DNA from: JADYZU01 sp964540965
GTDB taxonomy: Bacteria > Pseudomonadota > Alphaproteobacteria > Rhodobacterales > Rhodobacteraceae
Length of the DNA: 64,000 nt
Assembly (NCBI GenBank): GCA_964540965.1
Contig: CAZIOT010000008.1
Coordinates: 124,001 to 188,000 of the forward strand
Reading direction: 5' to 3'
Shown: positions 45,048 to 53,924 of the stretch, piece after piece
Numbering within the stretch: position 1 is the first letter of the stretch
How the letters are laid out: each line of letters starts with the position of its first letter
Notes under the pieces: model-generated
What the model saw: the letters and a program-made list of their open reading frames with translations, nothing else
The model's database searches: none
What the model was told of the DNA's origin: nothing
Program-made: the position numbers and the translations under genes

Positions 45048-46561
45048 GCGAGCCGCTCCTGTCCCTTCGTGGCCTGACCAAGGCCTATCCGCGCGTCGTG
45101 GCCAATTCCGACATTTCCTTTGATATCCAGCCGGGCCAGGTCCATGCCCTTCTGGGCGAGAACGGCGCCGGCAAGTCGACGCTGGTCAAGACGATCTACG
45201 GCCTTGTCCGCCCCGATGCCGGGACCATGACGCTTTCCGGCCGGCCCTATGCGCCGGCCGAGCCGCGCGCGGCGCGGGCGGCGGGGGTGGCGATGGTGTT
45301 CCAGCACTTTTCGCTGTTCGACGCGCTGAACGTGGCGGAAAACATCGCCCTTGGCATGGAAAGCCCGCCGCCGATGCGCGATCTCGCGGCCAAGATCACC
45401 GACGTCTCGCAGGCCTATGGCCTGCCGCTCGACCCCGGCCGCACCGTCGGCGACCTGTCGGCCGGCGAACGCCAGCGGGTCGAGATCATCCGTTGCCTGC
45501 TGCAATCGCCGCGCCTGCTCATCATGGACGAACCCACCTCGGTGCTGACGCCGCAAGAGGTGACGATCCTGTTCGACACGCTGCGCAAGCTGCGCAGCGA
45601 GGGCACCTCGATCCTCTACATCAGCCACAAGCTCGAGGAGATCCGCGCGCTGTGCGAGGACGCGACGATCCTGCGGCTGGGCCGGGTGGTGGCGACCTGC
45701 GACCCGCGCGCGACCTCGGCGCGCGAGATGGCGGAACTGATGGTCGGAGCGGAACTCAAGGCGCCGGCCCGCGCCGCGCGCCCCACCGGGGCGCCGGTGT
45801 TGGCGGTGCGCGGCCTGACCGCAGCCTCGCCCCGCGCCTTCGGCACCGCCTTGCGCGACGTGGCGCTGTCGGTGAACCGGGGCGAGGTGCTGGGCATCGG
45901 CGGCGTTGCCGGCAACGGCCAGGACGAGCTTTTGCTGGCGCTCTCGGGCGAAATGCGGACGGCGCCGGGGACGATCACGCTGGACAGGGCCGATGTCAGC
46001 GCCCTTGGCCCGAATGCCCGCCGCCTTCGCGGCCTGCTGGCCGCGCCCGAGGAACGCATGGGCCATGCCGCTGCCCCGGACATGAGCCTGACCGAAAACG
46101 CGCTGATGACCGGCGCCGCGCGCGAACGGCTGGTGCGGGGCGGCTTCATCGACTGGGGCGGCGCCCGCCGCTTTGCCGAACGCATCATCGCCGCCTTCGA
46201 CGTGCGCACCCCGGGAACCGAGGTCGCGGCGCGGTCGCTGTCGGGCGGCAACCTGCAGAAATTCGTCATCGGCCGCGAGATCCTGCAAAAGCCCGAGGTT
46301 CTGGTGGTCAACCAGCCGACCTGGGGCGTCGATGCCGCCGCCGCCGCCGCGATCCGGCAGGCGCTGCTGGACCTTGCCGCGGGCGGCGCCGGGGTCATCG
46401 TCGTCAGCCAGGATCTGGACGAGATCATTGAGATCGCCGACCGTTTCGCCGCCTTGAACGCCGGCCGCCTGTCGCCCCCGGTGCCGACCGAGGGGCTGAC
46501 GATGGACCGCATCGGCCTGATGCTGGGCGGCGCCCATGACATGGAGATGGCGCATGTGTGA
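45044..46561 (+). CDS. Purine/nucleoside-type ABC transporter ATPase (tandem nucleotide-binding domains)
   Basis: A 505-residue protein with two ATPase domains, typical of BMP-family (YufO/RnsB-like) and sugar importers. Domain 1 has Walker A GENGAGKST, signature LSAGERQRVEII and Walker B LLIMDEPTSVLTP. Domain 2 is degenerate, with GGVAGNGQDELL replacing Walker A and LSGGNLQKFVIGREI as signature. The start overlaps the xdhC stop (ATGA), linking purine oxidation with purine or nucleoside uptake. Confidence 0.92.
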   Translation: MSEPLLSLRGLTKAYPRVVANSDISFDIQPGQVHALLGENGAGKSTLVKTIYGLVRPDAGTMTLSGRPYAPAEPRAARAAGVAMVFQHFSLFDALNVAENIALGMESPPPMRDLAAKITDVSQAYGLPLDPGRTVGDLSAGERQRVEIIRCLLQSPRLLIMDEPTSVLTPQEVTILFDTLRKLRSEGTSILYISHKLEEIRALCEDATILRLGRVVATCDPRATSAREMAELMVGAELKAPARAARPTGAPVLAVRGLTAASPRAFGTALRDVALSVNRGEVLGIGGVAGNGQDELLLALSGEMRTAPGTITLDRADVSALGPNARRLRGLLAAPEERMGHAAAPDMSLTENALMTGAARERLVRGGFIDWGGARRFAERIIAAFDVRTPGTEVAARSLSGGNLQKFVIGREILQKPEVLVVNQPTWGVDAAAAAAIRQALLDLAAGGAGVIVVSQDLDEIIEIADRFAALNAGRLSPPVPTEGLTMDRIGLMLGGAHDMEMAHV

Positions 46562-46586
46562 CCGCGGGTTGATCCCCCTGCCGGCC

Positions 46587-46653
46587 CGTAGGGTGGGCAA
46601 TCGCCCACCGGCCGGGACCATTGGCGCCGCGGTGGGCGATTGCCCACCCTACG
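46587..46653. repeat. Inverted pair of GGTGGGC palindromes between the ABC ATPase and permease genes
   Basis: Two 24-base units at 46587-46610 and 46630-46653 are exact reverse complements of each other. Each contains its own small palindrome GGTGGGC-N4-GCCCACC. Together they can form one long hairpin with a 19-base loop. It sits in the only sizeable gap (120 bases) of the xdh-ABC operon and may modulate expression of the downstream genes. Confidence 0.8.
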
Positions 46654-46681
46654 GCGCCCTGCCCCAGCCCGGACCTTCCGC

Positions 46682-47782
46682 ATGATCCGTCTTGAACGCC
46701 GTCCGCAGCCATCGGTCTTCTGGCGCTATGGCACGCCGGTGGTGGCGGTGATCGCGACGATGATCGCCGGCGGCATCCTGTTCGCCCTGCTGGGCAAGGA
46801 TCCTTTCGTCACCATCCGCACCATCTTCTGGGATCCGCTATTCGGCCCCTTCGCGGGCTACACCCGCGCCCAGATGGGGATCAAGGCGACGCCGCTGATC
46901 CTGATCGCCATCGGCCTGTCCTTCGGTTTTCGTGCCGGGATCTGGAACATCGGCGCCGAGGGCCAGTATATCCTTGGCGCCGTCTGCGGTGCCGCGGCGG
47001 GGCTGGCCTTCTATCCCGCCGACAGCCGGATGATCTTTGTCCTCATGGTCCTGTGCGGCGCGCTGGGCGGCCTGCTCTGGGCGATGATCCCGGCGCTGCT
47101 CAAGGTCAAACTCGGCACCAACGAGATCCTCGTCTCGCTGATGCTGGTCTATGTCGCCGACAACATCCTTGGCCGCATGGCCACCGGCCTGTTGCGCAAC
47201 CCCGAGGGCTATGGCCGCCCCGGATCGCGCGACCTGCAGGGCTGGGCGTCGTCGTCGAACGGCACCCTTGTTTCGGGGCTGGGTATCCACTGGGGCGGGG
47301 TCGCGGCGCTGGCCGCGGTCGTCGCCGCCTATGTGATCTTCGCCCGCCACCGGCTGGGTTATGACATCCGCCTGTCCGGGCAGGCGCCGCGCGCCGCCGC
47401 CTTTGGCGGCGTGGCGCCGGGCCGGCTTGTGGTGCTGTGCATGGCGATCTCGGGCGCGCTTGCCGGGCTTGCAGGCGTGTTCGAGGCCAGCGGCCCCGCC
47501 CGCGTCATCAACATCGACTTCGCGGTCGGCTATGGCTTTACCGCCATCATCGTCGCCTTCCTGGGTCGGCTGCATCCGGTCGGCATCTTCTTTGCCGGCA
47601 TCCTCATGGCACTGACCTATGTCGGCGGCGACATGGCGCAGCAACAGCTGCAACTGCCGCGCGCGGCGATCCAGCTGTTCCAGGGGATGCTCCTTTTCTT
47701 CCTCCTCGCGCTCGACGTGTTCACCGCCTACCGGCTGCGTTTTGGGCAAGGCAAAGGCCAAGCCAAGGGAAGGACCGCCTGA
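46682..47782 (+). CDS. Purine/nucleoside-type ABC permease (YufP-like)
   Basis: A 366-residue inner-membrane permease of the BPD_transp_2 family. The start MIRLERRPQPSVFWRYG was chosen over an upstream ATG (46640) that lies inside the palindromic repeat. GLSFGFRAGIWNIGAEGQYILGA and LKVKLGTNEILVSLMLVYVA are the signature segments of BMP-linked permeases. The stop overlaps the next permease start (TGATG). Confidence 0.92.
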   Translation: MIRLERRPQPSVFWRYGTPVVAVIATMIAGGILFALLGKDPFVTIRTIFWDPLFGPFAGYTRAQMGIKATPLILIAIGLSFGFRAGIWNIGAEGQYILGAVCGAAAGLAFYPADSRMIFVLMVLCGALGGLLWAMIPALLKVKLGTNEILVSLMLVYVADNILGRMATGLLRNPEGYGRPGSRDLQGWASSSNGTLVSGLGIHWGGVAALAAVVAAYVIFARHRLGYDIRLSGQAPRAAAFGGVAPGRLVVLCMAISGALAGLAGVFEASGPARVINIDFAVGYGFTAIIVAFLGRLHPVGIFFAGILMALTYVGGDMAQQQLQLPRAAIQLFQGMLLFFLLALDVFTAYRLRFGQGKGQAKGRTA

Positions 47783-48714
47783 TGGATCTCTCCGCGATCA
47801 ATCCCGTCCTGCTGCTGGCCTCGATCATGGTCTCGGCGACACCGATCCTGCTGGCCTCGCTGGGCGAATGCGTGGTCGAGCGGGCCGGCGTGCTGAACCT
47901 TGGCGTCGAGGGCATGATGATCACCGGCGCCGTCACCGGATTCGTCGTCGCGGTGGCAACCGGATCGCCGCTGGCCGGCTTTGTCGCCGCGGCTCTGGGC
48001 GGCGCGCTCCTCTCCGTGATCTTCGGCTTTCTGACGCAGTTCCTGCTGTCGAACCAGGTGGCGACCGGGCTGGCGCTGACGCTGTTCGGACTCGGCCTCG
48101 CCGCGCTGATCGGTCAGGGCTATGTCGGGGTGCAGGCGCCATCGACGCCGCGGCTGCCGGTTCCGCTGCTGTCCGACATCCCCTGGCTTGGGCCGATCCT
48201 GTTCCGGCACGACGTCATCGTCTATCTGTCGCTGATCCTTTGCGTCGCAGTCTGGTATTTCCTCAACCGCACCCGCGCCGGGCTGGTGCTGCGCGCGGTT
48301 GGCGAAAACCACGCCGCCGCCCATGCCCTGGGCTACAAGGTGGTGCGCATCCGCATGATGGCGATCATGTTCGGCGGCGCCCTGGCCGGTCTGGGCGGCG
48401 CCTATCTGAGCCTCGTGCGCGTCCCGACCTATACCGAGGGCGTCACCGCCGGGCAGGGCTGGATCGCGCTGGTCATCGTGGTCTTTGCCAGCTGGCGGCC
48501 GCTGCGCCTGATCCTGGGCGCATATCTTTTCGGCGGCATCGGCGTTCTGCAGCTGAACCTGCAGGCGGCCGGCGCCGCGATCCCGGTCGAGATCCTGTCG
48601 ATGGCGCCCTATCTTGTCACCATCATCACGCTTGTGATCCTGTCGGCCGGACGCGGCCGCGCCAGCCTTCAGGCGCCGGGGTCGCTGGGCCAGAGTTTTC
48701 ATGCCGCGCACTAG
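47782..48714 (+). CDS. Purine/nucleoside-type ABC permease (YufQ-like)
   Basis: A 310-residue inner-membrane permease. ILLASLGECVVERAGVLNLGVEGMMITGA near the N-terminus is the family signature, and GENHAAAHALGYKVVRIRMMAIMFGGALAGLGGA follows. It pairs with the preceding permease. It is coupled to it by a one-base overlap and lies 24 bases before the binding-protein gene. Confidence 0.92.
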   Translation: MDLSAINPVLLLASIMVSATPILLASLGECVVERAGVLNLGVEGMMITGAVTGFVVAVATGSPLAGFVAAALGGALLSVIFGFLTQFLLSNQVATGLALTLFGLGLAALIGQGYVGVQAPSTPRLPVPLLSDIPWLGPILFRHDVIVYLSLILCVAVWYFLNRTRAGLVLRAVGENHAAAHALGYKVVRIRMMAIMFGGALAGLGGAYLSLVRVPTYTEGVTAGQGWIALVIVVFASWRPLRLILGAYLFGGIGVLQLNLQAAGAAIPVEILSMAPYLVTIITLVILSAGRGRASLQAPGSLGQSFHAAH

Positions 48715-48738
48715 CGCCAACCAAAAAGGGAGACTGCC

Positions 48739-49821
48739 ATGAAAAGAAGAACCCTCCTCGCCTCGGGCGCGGGCGCCGCGACGCTGGCGGCACTGGGCCT
48801 GCCGGTGCGGGCACAGGATCCGCTCAAGGTCGGCTTCATCTACATCGGGCCGGTGGGCGATGGCGGCTGGACCTACCAGCACGACCTTGGCCGGCAGGAA
48901 ATGCAGGCGCATTTCGGTGATGCCGTCGAATCGATCTATCAGGAATCGGTGCCGGAATCGGCCGATGCCATCGGCGCCATCACCCAGATGGTGATGTCGG
49001 GCGCCAAGCTGATCTTCACCACCTCGTTCGGCTACATGGACGCGACCGTCGCCGCCGCGGCGCAGTTCCCCGACGTGATGTTCGAACATGCCACCGGCTA
49101 CCAGACCGCGGCCAACCTGGCCGTCTATGATTCGCGCTTCTACGAAGGCCGCGCCGTGCTGGGCACGATGGCGGGCCGGCTGACCAAGTCGAACAAGATC
49201 GGCTATATCGGATCCTATCCGATCCCCGAGGTGATCCAGGGCATCAATTCGTCCTTCCTGCACGCGAAGAAGGTCAATCCGAACGTCGAGATGGTGGTGA
49301 TCTGGGCCTATACCTGGTTCGACCCGGCGAAAGAGGCCGATGCCGCCAAGGCGATGATCGAACAGGGCGTCGACGTGATCCTGCAGCACACCGATTCCAC
49401 CGCGCCGCAGGCCGCCGCGGCCGAGGCGGGCGGCGTCTATACCTTTGGCCAGGCCTCTGACATGGCGGCGTTCAAGCCGATGCCGCGCGTCGCCTCGATC
49501 ATCGACAACTGGGGCCCCTACTACATCGATCGGGTGCAGGCGATGATCGACGGCACCTGGCAAAGCCAGCACACCTGGGGCGGCATGGCCGAGGGCCATG
49601 TGGTCATCGGCGAGATCACCGAAGCCGTCCCCGCCGAGGTCAAGGCCGAGGCCGAGGCGATGATCGCCGCGATCACCGATCGCAGCTACCACCCGTTCAC
49701 CGGCCCGATCAACAAGCAGGACGGCAGCCCCTGGCTGGCCGAGGGCGAGGTCGCGACAGACGAGCAGCTTTCGACCCTGAACTTCTATGTCGAAGGGATT
49801 TCGGCGGAATATCCGTCGTAA
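48739..49821 (+). CDS. BMP-family ABC transporter substrate-binding protein
   Basis: A 360-residue BMP/PnrA-like periplasmic binding protein. The N-terminus MKRRTLLASGAGAATLAALGLPVRAQ resembles a Tat signal. The mature part KVGFIYIGPVGDGGWTYQHDLGRQEM and IGYIGSYPIPEVIQGINSS are family motifs. A ribosome-binding site AAAGGGAGACTGCC precedes it. This family binds nucleosides or purines, which fits the xdhABC genes upstream. A strong terminator follows. Confidence 0.93.
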   Translation: MKRRTLLASGAGAATLAALGLPVRAQDPLKVGFIYIGPVGDGGWTYQHDLGRQEMQAHFGDAVESIYQESVPESADAIGAITQMVMSGAKLIFTTSFGYMDATVAAAAQFPDVMFEHATGYQTAANLAVYDSRFYEGRAVLGTMAGRLTKSNKIGYIGSYPIPEVIQGINSSFLHAKKVNPNVEMVVIWAYTWFDPAKEADAAKAMIEQGVDVILQHTDSTAPQAAAAEAGGVYTFGQASDMAAFKPMPRVASIIDNWGPYYIDRVQAMIDGTWQSQHTWGGMAEGHVVIGEITEAVPAEVKAEAEAMIAAITDRSYHPFTGPINKQDGSPWLAEGEVATDEQLSTLNFYVEGISAEYPS

Positions 49822-49840
49822 ACCCGGCGCCGGACCCGGG

Positions 49841-49869
49841 AAAGGCCCCCCGCGGGGGGCCTTTTCTTT
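49841..49869 (+). terminator. Rho-independent terminator after the xdh-ABC operon
   Basis: AAAGGCCCCCC, a short GC centre and GGGGGGCCTTTT followed by CTTT form a strong stem with a U-rich tail 19 bases after the BMP gene stop. Confidence 0.9.
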
Positions 49870-49981
49870 GCCAGGCGCCCGCAGTCTGGGCGCCAAACCG
49901 CCGAAGCCCGCGGCCCCTGCGACGGATCTGCACAAGCCGGGCGTTGAACAAGCGGTGAAATCCGCCCATGTTCAACGCATC

Positions 49982-50317
49982 ATGCCCGCAGATGCCTCTC
50001 GCCGCCGCGCCAAGGTCAAGGCCCGCCTCTACCGCCAGATCGACATCCTGCGCGGCCGCAACCCGCGGCTTGACGGTTTCCTTGACTGGGTCGAGGACGA
50101 CCGCGCCCGGCTGGTCCGGATCCCGCTGGCCCTGTTGCTGATCTGCGGCGGGGTGGTGTCGTTCCTGCCGGTCCTGGGCCTGTGGATGCTGCCCCTTGGG
50201 CTAGCGCTCCTGGCGCTTGACCTGCCGCTTCTGCGCGGGCCGGTGGCACGGGCGATCATCTGGGGCCGCCGCAAGGCCGGGCGCTGGCTGCACCGCAACC
50301 GCCCGGACGCCGGGTAA
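49982..50317 (+). CDS. Small integral membrane protein of unknown function
   Basis: A 111-residue protein. The start MPADASRRRAKVKARLYRQIDIL was chosen because it begins the basic, helical N-terminus; a longer ORF from 49787 would run through the upstream terminator. A double hydrophobic segment (RIPLALLLICGGVVSFLPVLGLWMLPLGLALLALDL, about residues 46-81) suggests a helical hairpin, with a basic C-terminal tail. The pattern (FLPVLGLWMLPLGL) recurs in hypothetical proteins of the Rhodobacteraceae. Function unknown. Confidence 0.7.
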   Translation: MPADASRRRAKVKARLYRQIDILRGRNPRLDGFLDWVEDDRARLVRIPLALLLICGGVVSFLPVLGLWMLPLGLALLALDLPLLRGPVARAIIWGRRKAGRWLHRNRPDAG

Positions 50318-50323
50318 AGGCAA

Positions 50324-50341
50324 GAAAATTCTGGAATTTTC
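50324..50341. repeat. AT-core palindrome between convergent genes
   Basis: GAAAATTC-TG-GAATTTTC is a perfect 8-bp dyad between the small membrane protein gene and the tauC 3' end. It resembles the palindromes at 4261-4307 and probably acts as a bidirectional terminator. Confidence 0.6.
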
Positions 50342-50344
50342 TCC

Positions 50345-51685
50345 CTAGGCCTTGCCCTTCCACGGCACCAGCGCCCGTTCGGCCCAGCGCATCAGCATGT
50401 CGATGGCAAAGCCGATGACGCCGATCAGGATGATGCCCATCAACACGATGTCGGTGTTCTGGAATTTCGAGGCGGTCATGATCATCATCCCCGCCCCCTT
50501 GTCGGCCGCGACCAGTTCGGCCGCGACGACAGTCCCCCAGCAGACGCCCATCGCGACGCGGGCGCCGGTAAAGATCTCGGGCAGGGAATTGGGGATGATG
50601 ACATGGCGCATGATCTGCCATTTCGACGCGCCCAGCGAATAGGCGGCGTGGACCTTGCTGATCCGCACGCCGCTGACGCCGGCGCGCGCCGCGATGGCCA
50701 TGATCCACAGCGCGGCAAGGAACAAAAGCACGATCTTGCCGACCTCGCCGATGCCCGCCCAGATGATGACCAGAGGGATCAGTGCAAGGGGCGGCACCGG
50801 CCGCATGAATTCGACGATCGGGTCGAACCAGCCGCGGAACCAGTCCGACAGGCCCATGGCATAGCCGAGCGGTATGCCGACGATCGCGCCGAGCAGGAAC
50901 CCGACCAGCACCCGGAAGAGCGAAAAGCCCAGATGCGCCGCCAGCGACGAATTGCGGAATCCGTCCTGCGCGATCTCGACCAGCCGCGCCCAGACCGCCT
51001 CTGGCGGCGGCAGCCAGATCGGCTCCATCTGCCAGCCGGTGTCGGGCGTCACGTTCAGCGTGCCGCGCGGGGTCATGTTGACCTCGCCCCAGCCGACATC
51101 GACCGCAGGCCCGCCCGGTTCGACCGGGGTGCCGTTGACGGCCGTGACACGGGCGCCATCCGCCTGCGTCACGGTATCGTTGTCCTCGGGCTTGATGAGT
51201 TCGCTGCGATAGGCCTGCACGGCAAGGTAATCGTCGCGCGCGATGCCGGTACCCGCGGCGGCCTCGGGCGGGGCCTCGACGCTGGCGCCCTGCCGATGCA
51301 CGGTGACATGCACCACCGCCTCGCCCGTGGTGCCGTCGGTCGCGACGGTGGCATAGGTGAAACTGCCCTCGCCGGTAAAGGCCGCGGGGGCGTGCAGGTA
51401 ACCGGGCAGCAGGCGCGACCCGGTGAAGGCCCCCCAGAACAGGAAGATCACCAGGACCGAGACCACCGAGGCGACGAAGTTCGATTTCACCGCGCTTTCG
51501 TCGCCGAAGGTCACGGTCTTGAGGCTGCTGAAATCATGCCGCGGCGTCAGGAAACGCTTGACCCAGCGCCAGATGGCCAGTGTCAGCAGGATCAGCACGA
51601 CATAGGCGGCAAGCCAGGGCAGCGCCCGGGTGACGGTGACCAGAACGGTCCAGAATTCGGCGCCAAGTTCGCGAAGGAGATCCAT
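50345..51685 (-). CDS. tauC: Taurine ABC transporter permease TauC with a large N-terminal extension
   Basis: A 446-residue permease, much longer than the ~270 residues usual for TauC. The canonical core is residues ~230-446 (SLFRVLVGFLLGAIVGIPLGYAMG; EAA-like loop AAYSLGASKWQIMRHVIIPNSLPEIF). The added N-terminal part has two membrane spans (about 20-42 and 70-92) and an extracytoplasmic stretch of ~130 residues (APAAFTGEGSFTYATVATD onward) rich in Thr/Val/Asp, likely a beta-domain in the periplasm. It is the last gene of tauABC, one base from tauB. Taurine specificity rests on the cluster. Confidence 0.92.
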   Translation of the reverse strand: MDLLRELGAEFWTVLVTVTRALPWLAAYVVLILLTLAIWRWVKRFLTPRHDFSSLKTVTFGDESAVKSNFVASVVSVLVIFLFWGAFTGSRLLPGYLHAPAAFTGEGSFTYATVATDGTTGEAVVHVTVHRQGASVEAPPEAAAGTGIARDDYLAVQAYRSELIKPEDNDTVTQADGARVTAVNGTPVEPGGPAVDVGWGEVNMTPRGTLNVTPDTGWQMEPIWLPPPEAVWARLVEIAQDGFRNSSLAAHLGFSLFRVLVGFLLGAIVGIPLGYAMGLSDWFRGWFDPIVEFMRPVPPLALIPLVIIWAGIGEVGKIVLLFLAALWIMAIAARAGVSGVRISKVHAAYSLGASKWQIMRHVIIPNSLPEIFTGARVAMGVCWGTVVAAELVAADKGAGMMIMTASKFQNTDIVLMGIILIGVIGFAIDMLMRWAERALVPWKGKA

Positions 51686-51686
51686 C

Positions 51687-52487
51687 CTATGCCTCGGCCC
51701 GGCCCATGATTTCTTCCTCCATATCCCAGATCATGCCCAGGATCTCTTCGCGGCGCAGGCCGAAATCGGGGTGTTTCTTGATCGCGCGCAGGTCGCCGCC
51801 GGCGCCGATGTCGGCAAAGGGCAGACGGTATTCGCGATGGATGCGGCCGGGGCGCGGCGCCATGACCAGCAGGCGTTCACCCAGAAGCAGCGCCTCCTCG
51901 ACCGAATGGGTGATGAGGATGATGGTCTTGCCGGTTTCCTTCCACAGCCGCAGCACCAGCCCCTGCATCTTTTCCCGCGTCAGCGCGTCAAGCGCGCCCA
52001 GAGGCTCGTCCATCAGGATCACCTCGGGGTCGTTGGCAAGGCAGCGGGCCAGCGCCACGCGCTGCTGCATCCCGCCCGAAAGCTCATAGACCGCCTTTTC
52101 CTTGAAATCGGCCAGTCCCACGGTTTCAAGCAGATGGTCGACGATCCCTGCCGCCTCGGCCCGTGGCATGCCCTTCATCCGCGGGCCAAAGCCCACGTTC
52201 TCGCGCACGCTCATCCATTCGAACAGCGCGCCCTGCTGGAACACCATGCCGCGCTCCGGCCCCGGCCCGGTGATGCGGGCGCCGTCCAGCGTCACCGCGC
52301 CCTCGGTCGGCGACAGGAACCCGGCGACGATGTTCAGAAGCGTGGTCTTGCCGCAGCCCGAGGGGCCAAGGACCGACAGAAGCTCGCCCTTTTCAAGGCT
52401 CAGCGACACGTCCTTGAGCGCCTGCACCGCCGCGCCGTTGGGCAGGTCGAACCGCATCGAAAGATGGTCGATGACCAGATGGCTCAT
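51687..52487 (-). CDS. tauB: Taurine ABC transporter ATPase TauB
   Basis: A 266-residue ATPase. Walker A GPSGCGKTT near residues 40-48, signature LSGGMQQRVALARCL, Walker B VILMDEPLGALDALTREKM and H-loop ILITHSVEEALLL are intact. The start MSHLVIDHLSMRFDLPNG lies 103 bases after the tauA stop. Confidence 0.94.
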   Translation of the reverse strand: MSHLVIDHLSMRFDLPNGAAVQALKDVSLSLEKGELLSVLGPSGCGKTTLLNIVAGFLSPTEGAVTLDGARITGPGPERGMVFQQGALFEWMSVRENVGFGPRMKGMPRAEAAGIVDHLLETVGLADFKEKAVYELSGGMQQRVALARCLANDPEVILMDEPLGALDALTREKMQGLVLRLWKETGKTIILITHSVEEALLLGERLLVMAPRPGRIHREYRLPFADIGAGGDLRAIKKHPDFGLRREEILGMIWDMEEEIMGRAEA

Positions 52488-52590
52488 GGCTTGTGGTAAT
52501 CCCCATGGGGCAGCCGGGCCGGGCCGCGCCGGCCCGGTCCCTGTTGCATCACGGCGGGCAGCGGCGGCTGTCCCGCCGCTGCCGCAGCCG

Positions 52591-53598
52591 TCATTCCGCC
52601 GCGTTGATCTGGGCCGCAGCCGCGAGCGGCGCGGTGTTCACCGCCGCCTCATAGCTGTCCAGCGCCGCCGGGATCGACCCCGAGGCGACAAAGACATCGG
52701 CCACGCCCTTCATGAAGGTCTGCGCGTTGCCGCCCAGCCACGAGGCCGAAAGCTGATCCTCGATCGAGGGGAACTTGAACGTCGCCATGAAGTCGCGCGT
52801 CGCCTGTTCGTCCATGCCGGAATCGGCGGCGATGACCGGGATCATCTCCTCGACCATGGATCCGTCGTTCCAGGCGGCATTCATCGCCGCGGTGACGGCC
52901 AGGAAACCGGCCACGGTATCGGGGTTCTCGGCGACAAAGGCCGCGGGCGAGGAGGTGACGTCGAACACCAGGATGCCGACCGCCTCTTTCTCGGCCCCGG
53001 TCAGCAGGACATTGCCGTTTTCCTGCGCCCGGGTGATGGCGGCGCCATAGCCGCACATCATGTCGACCGCGCCCTGCAGCAGGGCGGCGGCGCCATCGGG
53101 CGGCGCCATGTCGACAACCTCAAGGCTGTCGAGCGGTACGCCGAAATATTCCATCTGCCGCAGGAAGCCGTAATGCGCCGCGGTGCCAAGCGGCACGGCG
53201 ACCTTCGACCCCGGCAGTTCGGCGCCGGCGTTGTCCTTGGTGATTTCCAGGTCCGACCGCACCACGCAATTGTCGTTGTCGGAATAGGACACCGCGACGT
53301 CGATCACCTGCAGATCCTGCCCGGCGCTGGTCGCCACCACGAAGGGCGGGACACCCTGGCTGACCGCGATGTCGATATCGCCCGAGGCCATCGCCGCCGA
53401 CATGGCGACGCCGGTGTCAAAGGCGGTCCAGGTCACCGGAATGCCCAGCGCCTCCTCGTACAGGCCCTGCACCTTCGCATACTGGAAGGGCATCGGCCAT
53501 TCGAGGAAATAGGCCACATGCAGCTCGTCGACCTCGGCAAAGGCCATGCCCGCCGACAGCGACAGCCCGGCCGCAGTGCCAAGAAGAAGCTTCTTCAT
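52591..53598 (-). CDS. tauA: Taurine-binding periplasmic protein TauA
   Basis: A 335-residue binding protein of the SsuA/TauA family. The start MKKLLLGTAAGLSLSAGMAFAEVDE is a Sec signal with CAGGAGAGAGAG upstream. ELHVAYFLEWPMPFQYAKVQG and MASGDIDIAVSQGVPPFVVATSAG are family motifs. It is the first gene of tauABC and diverges from tpa over a 426-base control region. A 9-bp inverted repeat lies in its leader. Confidence 0.94.
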   Translation of the reverse strand: MKKLLLGTAAGLSLSAGMAFAEVDELHVAYFLEWPMPFQYAKVQGLYEEALGIPVTWTAFDTGVAMSAAMASGDIDIAVSQGVPPFVVATSAGQDLQVIDVAVSYSDNDNCVVRSDLEITKDNAGAELPGSKVAVPLGTAAHYGFLRQMEYFGVPLDSLEVVDMAPPDGAAALLQGAVDMMCGYGAAITRAQENGNVLLTGAEKEAVGILVFDVTSSPAAFVAENPDTVAGFLAVTAAMNAAWNDGSMVEEMIPVIAADSGMDEQATRDFMATFKFPSIEDQLSASWLGGNAQTFMKGVADVFVASGSIPAALDSYEAAVNTAPLAAAAQINAAE

Positions 53599-53768
53599 CT
53601 CTCTCTCCTGTCTGTGGGGTCTCGCGGACCCCTGCTGTTGGGCGGCGTCAGCCACCTTCGGACAGCGGGCCTTTTGGATCATGGAACGGGCCCCCCGCCC
53701 AGACCCAACCTGCCCGAAGGCCGAAAACGGATGCAATCCACTCCGGCAGGGGCCAGCGAAAAAAATTC

Positions 53769-53800
53769 CATCCTGTCCGTCAATCCGTCACGACAGGATG
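53769..53800. promoter_or_regulatory. 9-bp inverted repeat in the tauA leader
   Basis: CATCCTGTC (53769-53777) and GACAGGATG (53792-53800) are exact reverse complements with a 14-base spacer. They lie about 170 bases upstream of tauA and 225 upstream of tpa. Candidate operator or mRNA hairpin. Confidence 0.45.
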
Positions 53801-53895
53801 CTTCCCCGGCGGCGGGGCGGGGCCGAACCGGCCGCCACCGACAAAGCCCTGCATTTCCGGCAGGTTGCGGCGGGCGGCGGTTCCCGGTCACAAAA

Positions 53896-53924
53896 CTGGC
53901 ATCAAGTAACCCCATGGTTTGGCC
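53896..53924 (+). promoter_or_regulatory. Candidate TauR direct-repeat site upstream of tpa
   Basis: CTGGCATCAA (from 53896) and TTGGCCCTAT (from 53919) are imperfect direct repeats 23 bases apart, about 100-130 bases upstream of tpa. TauR of Rhodobacter capsulatus is known to bind direct repeats in the tpa promoter. Similarity to the better pair at 56543-56570 is modest. Confidence 0.3.

Noticed and set aside
46640..46681. An earlier ATG for the first purine-type permease
   Set aside because: It lies inside the palindromic repeat and adds residues with no family similarity; the ATG at 46682 starts directly at the conserved N-terminus.
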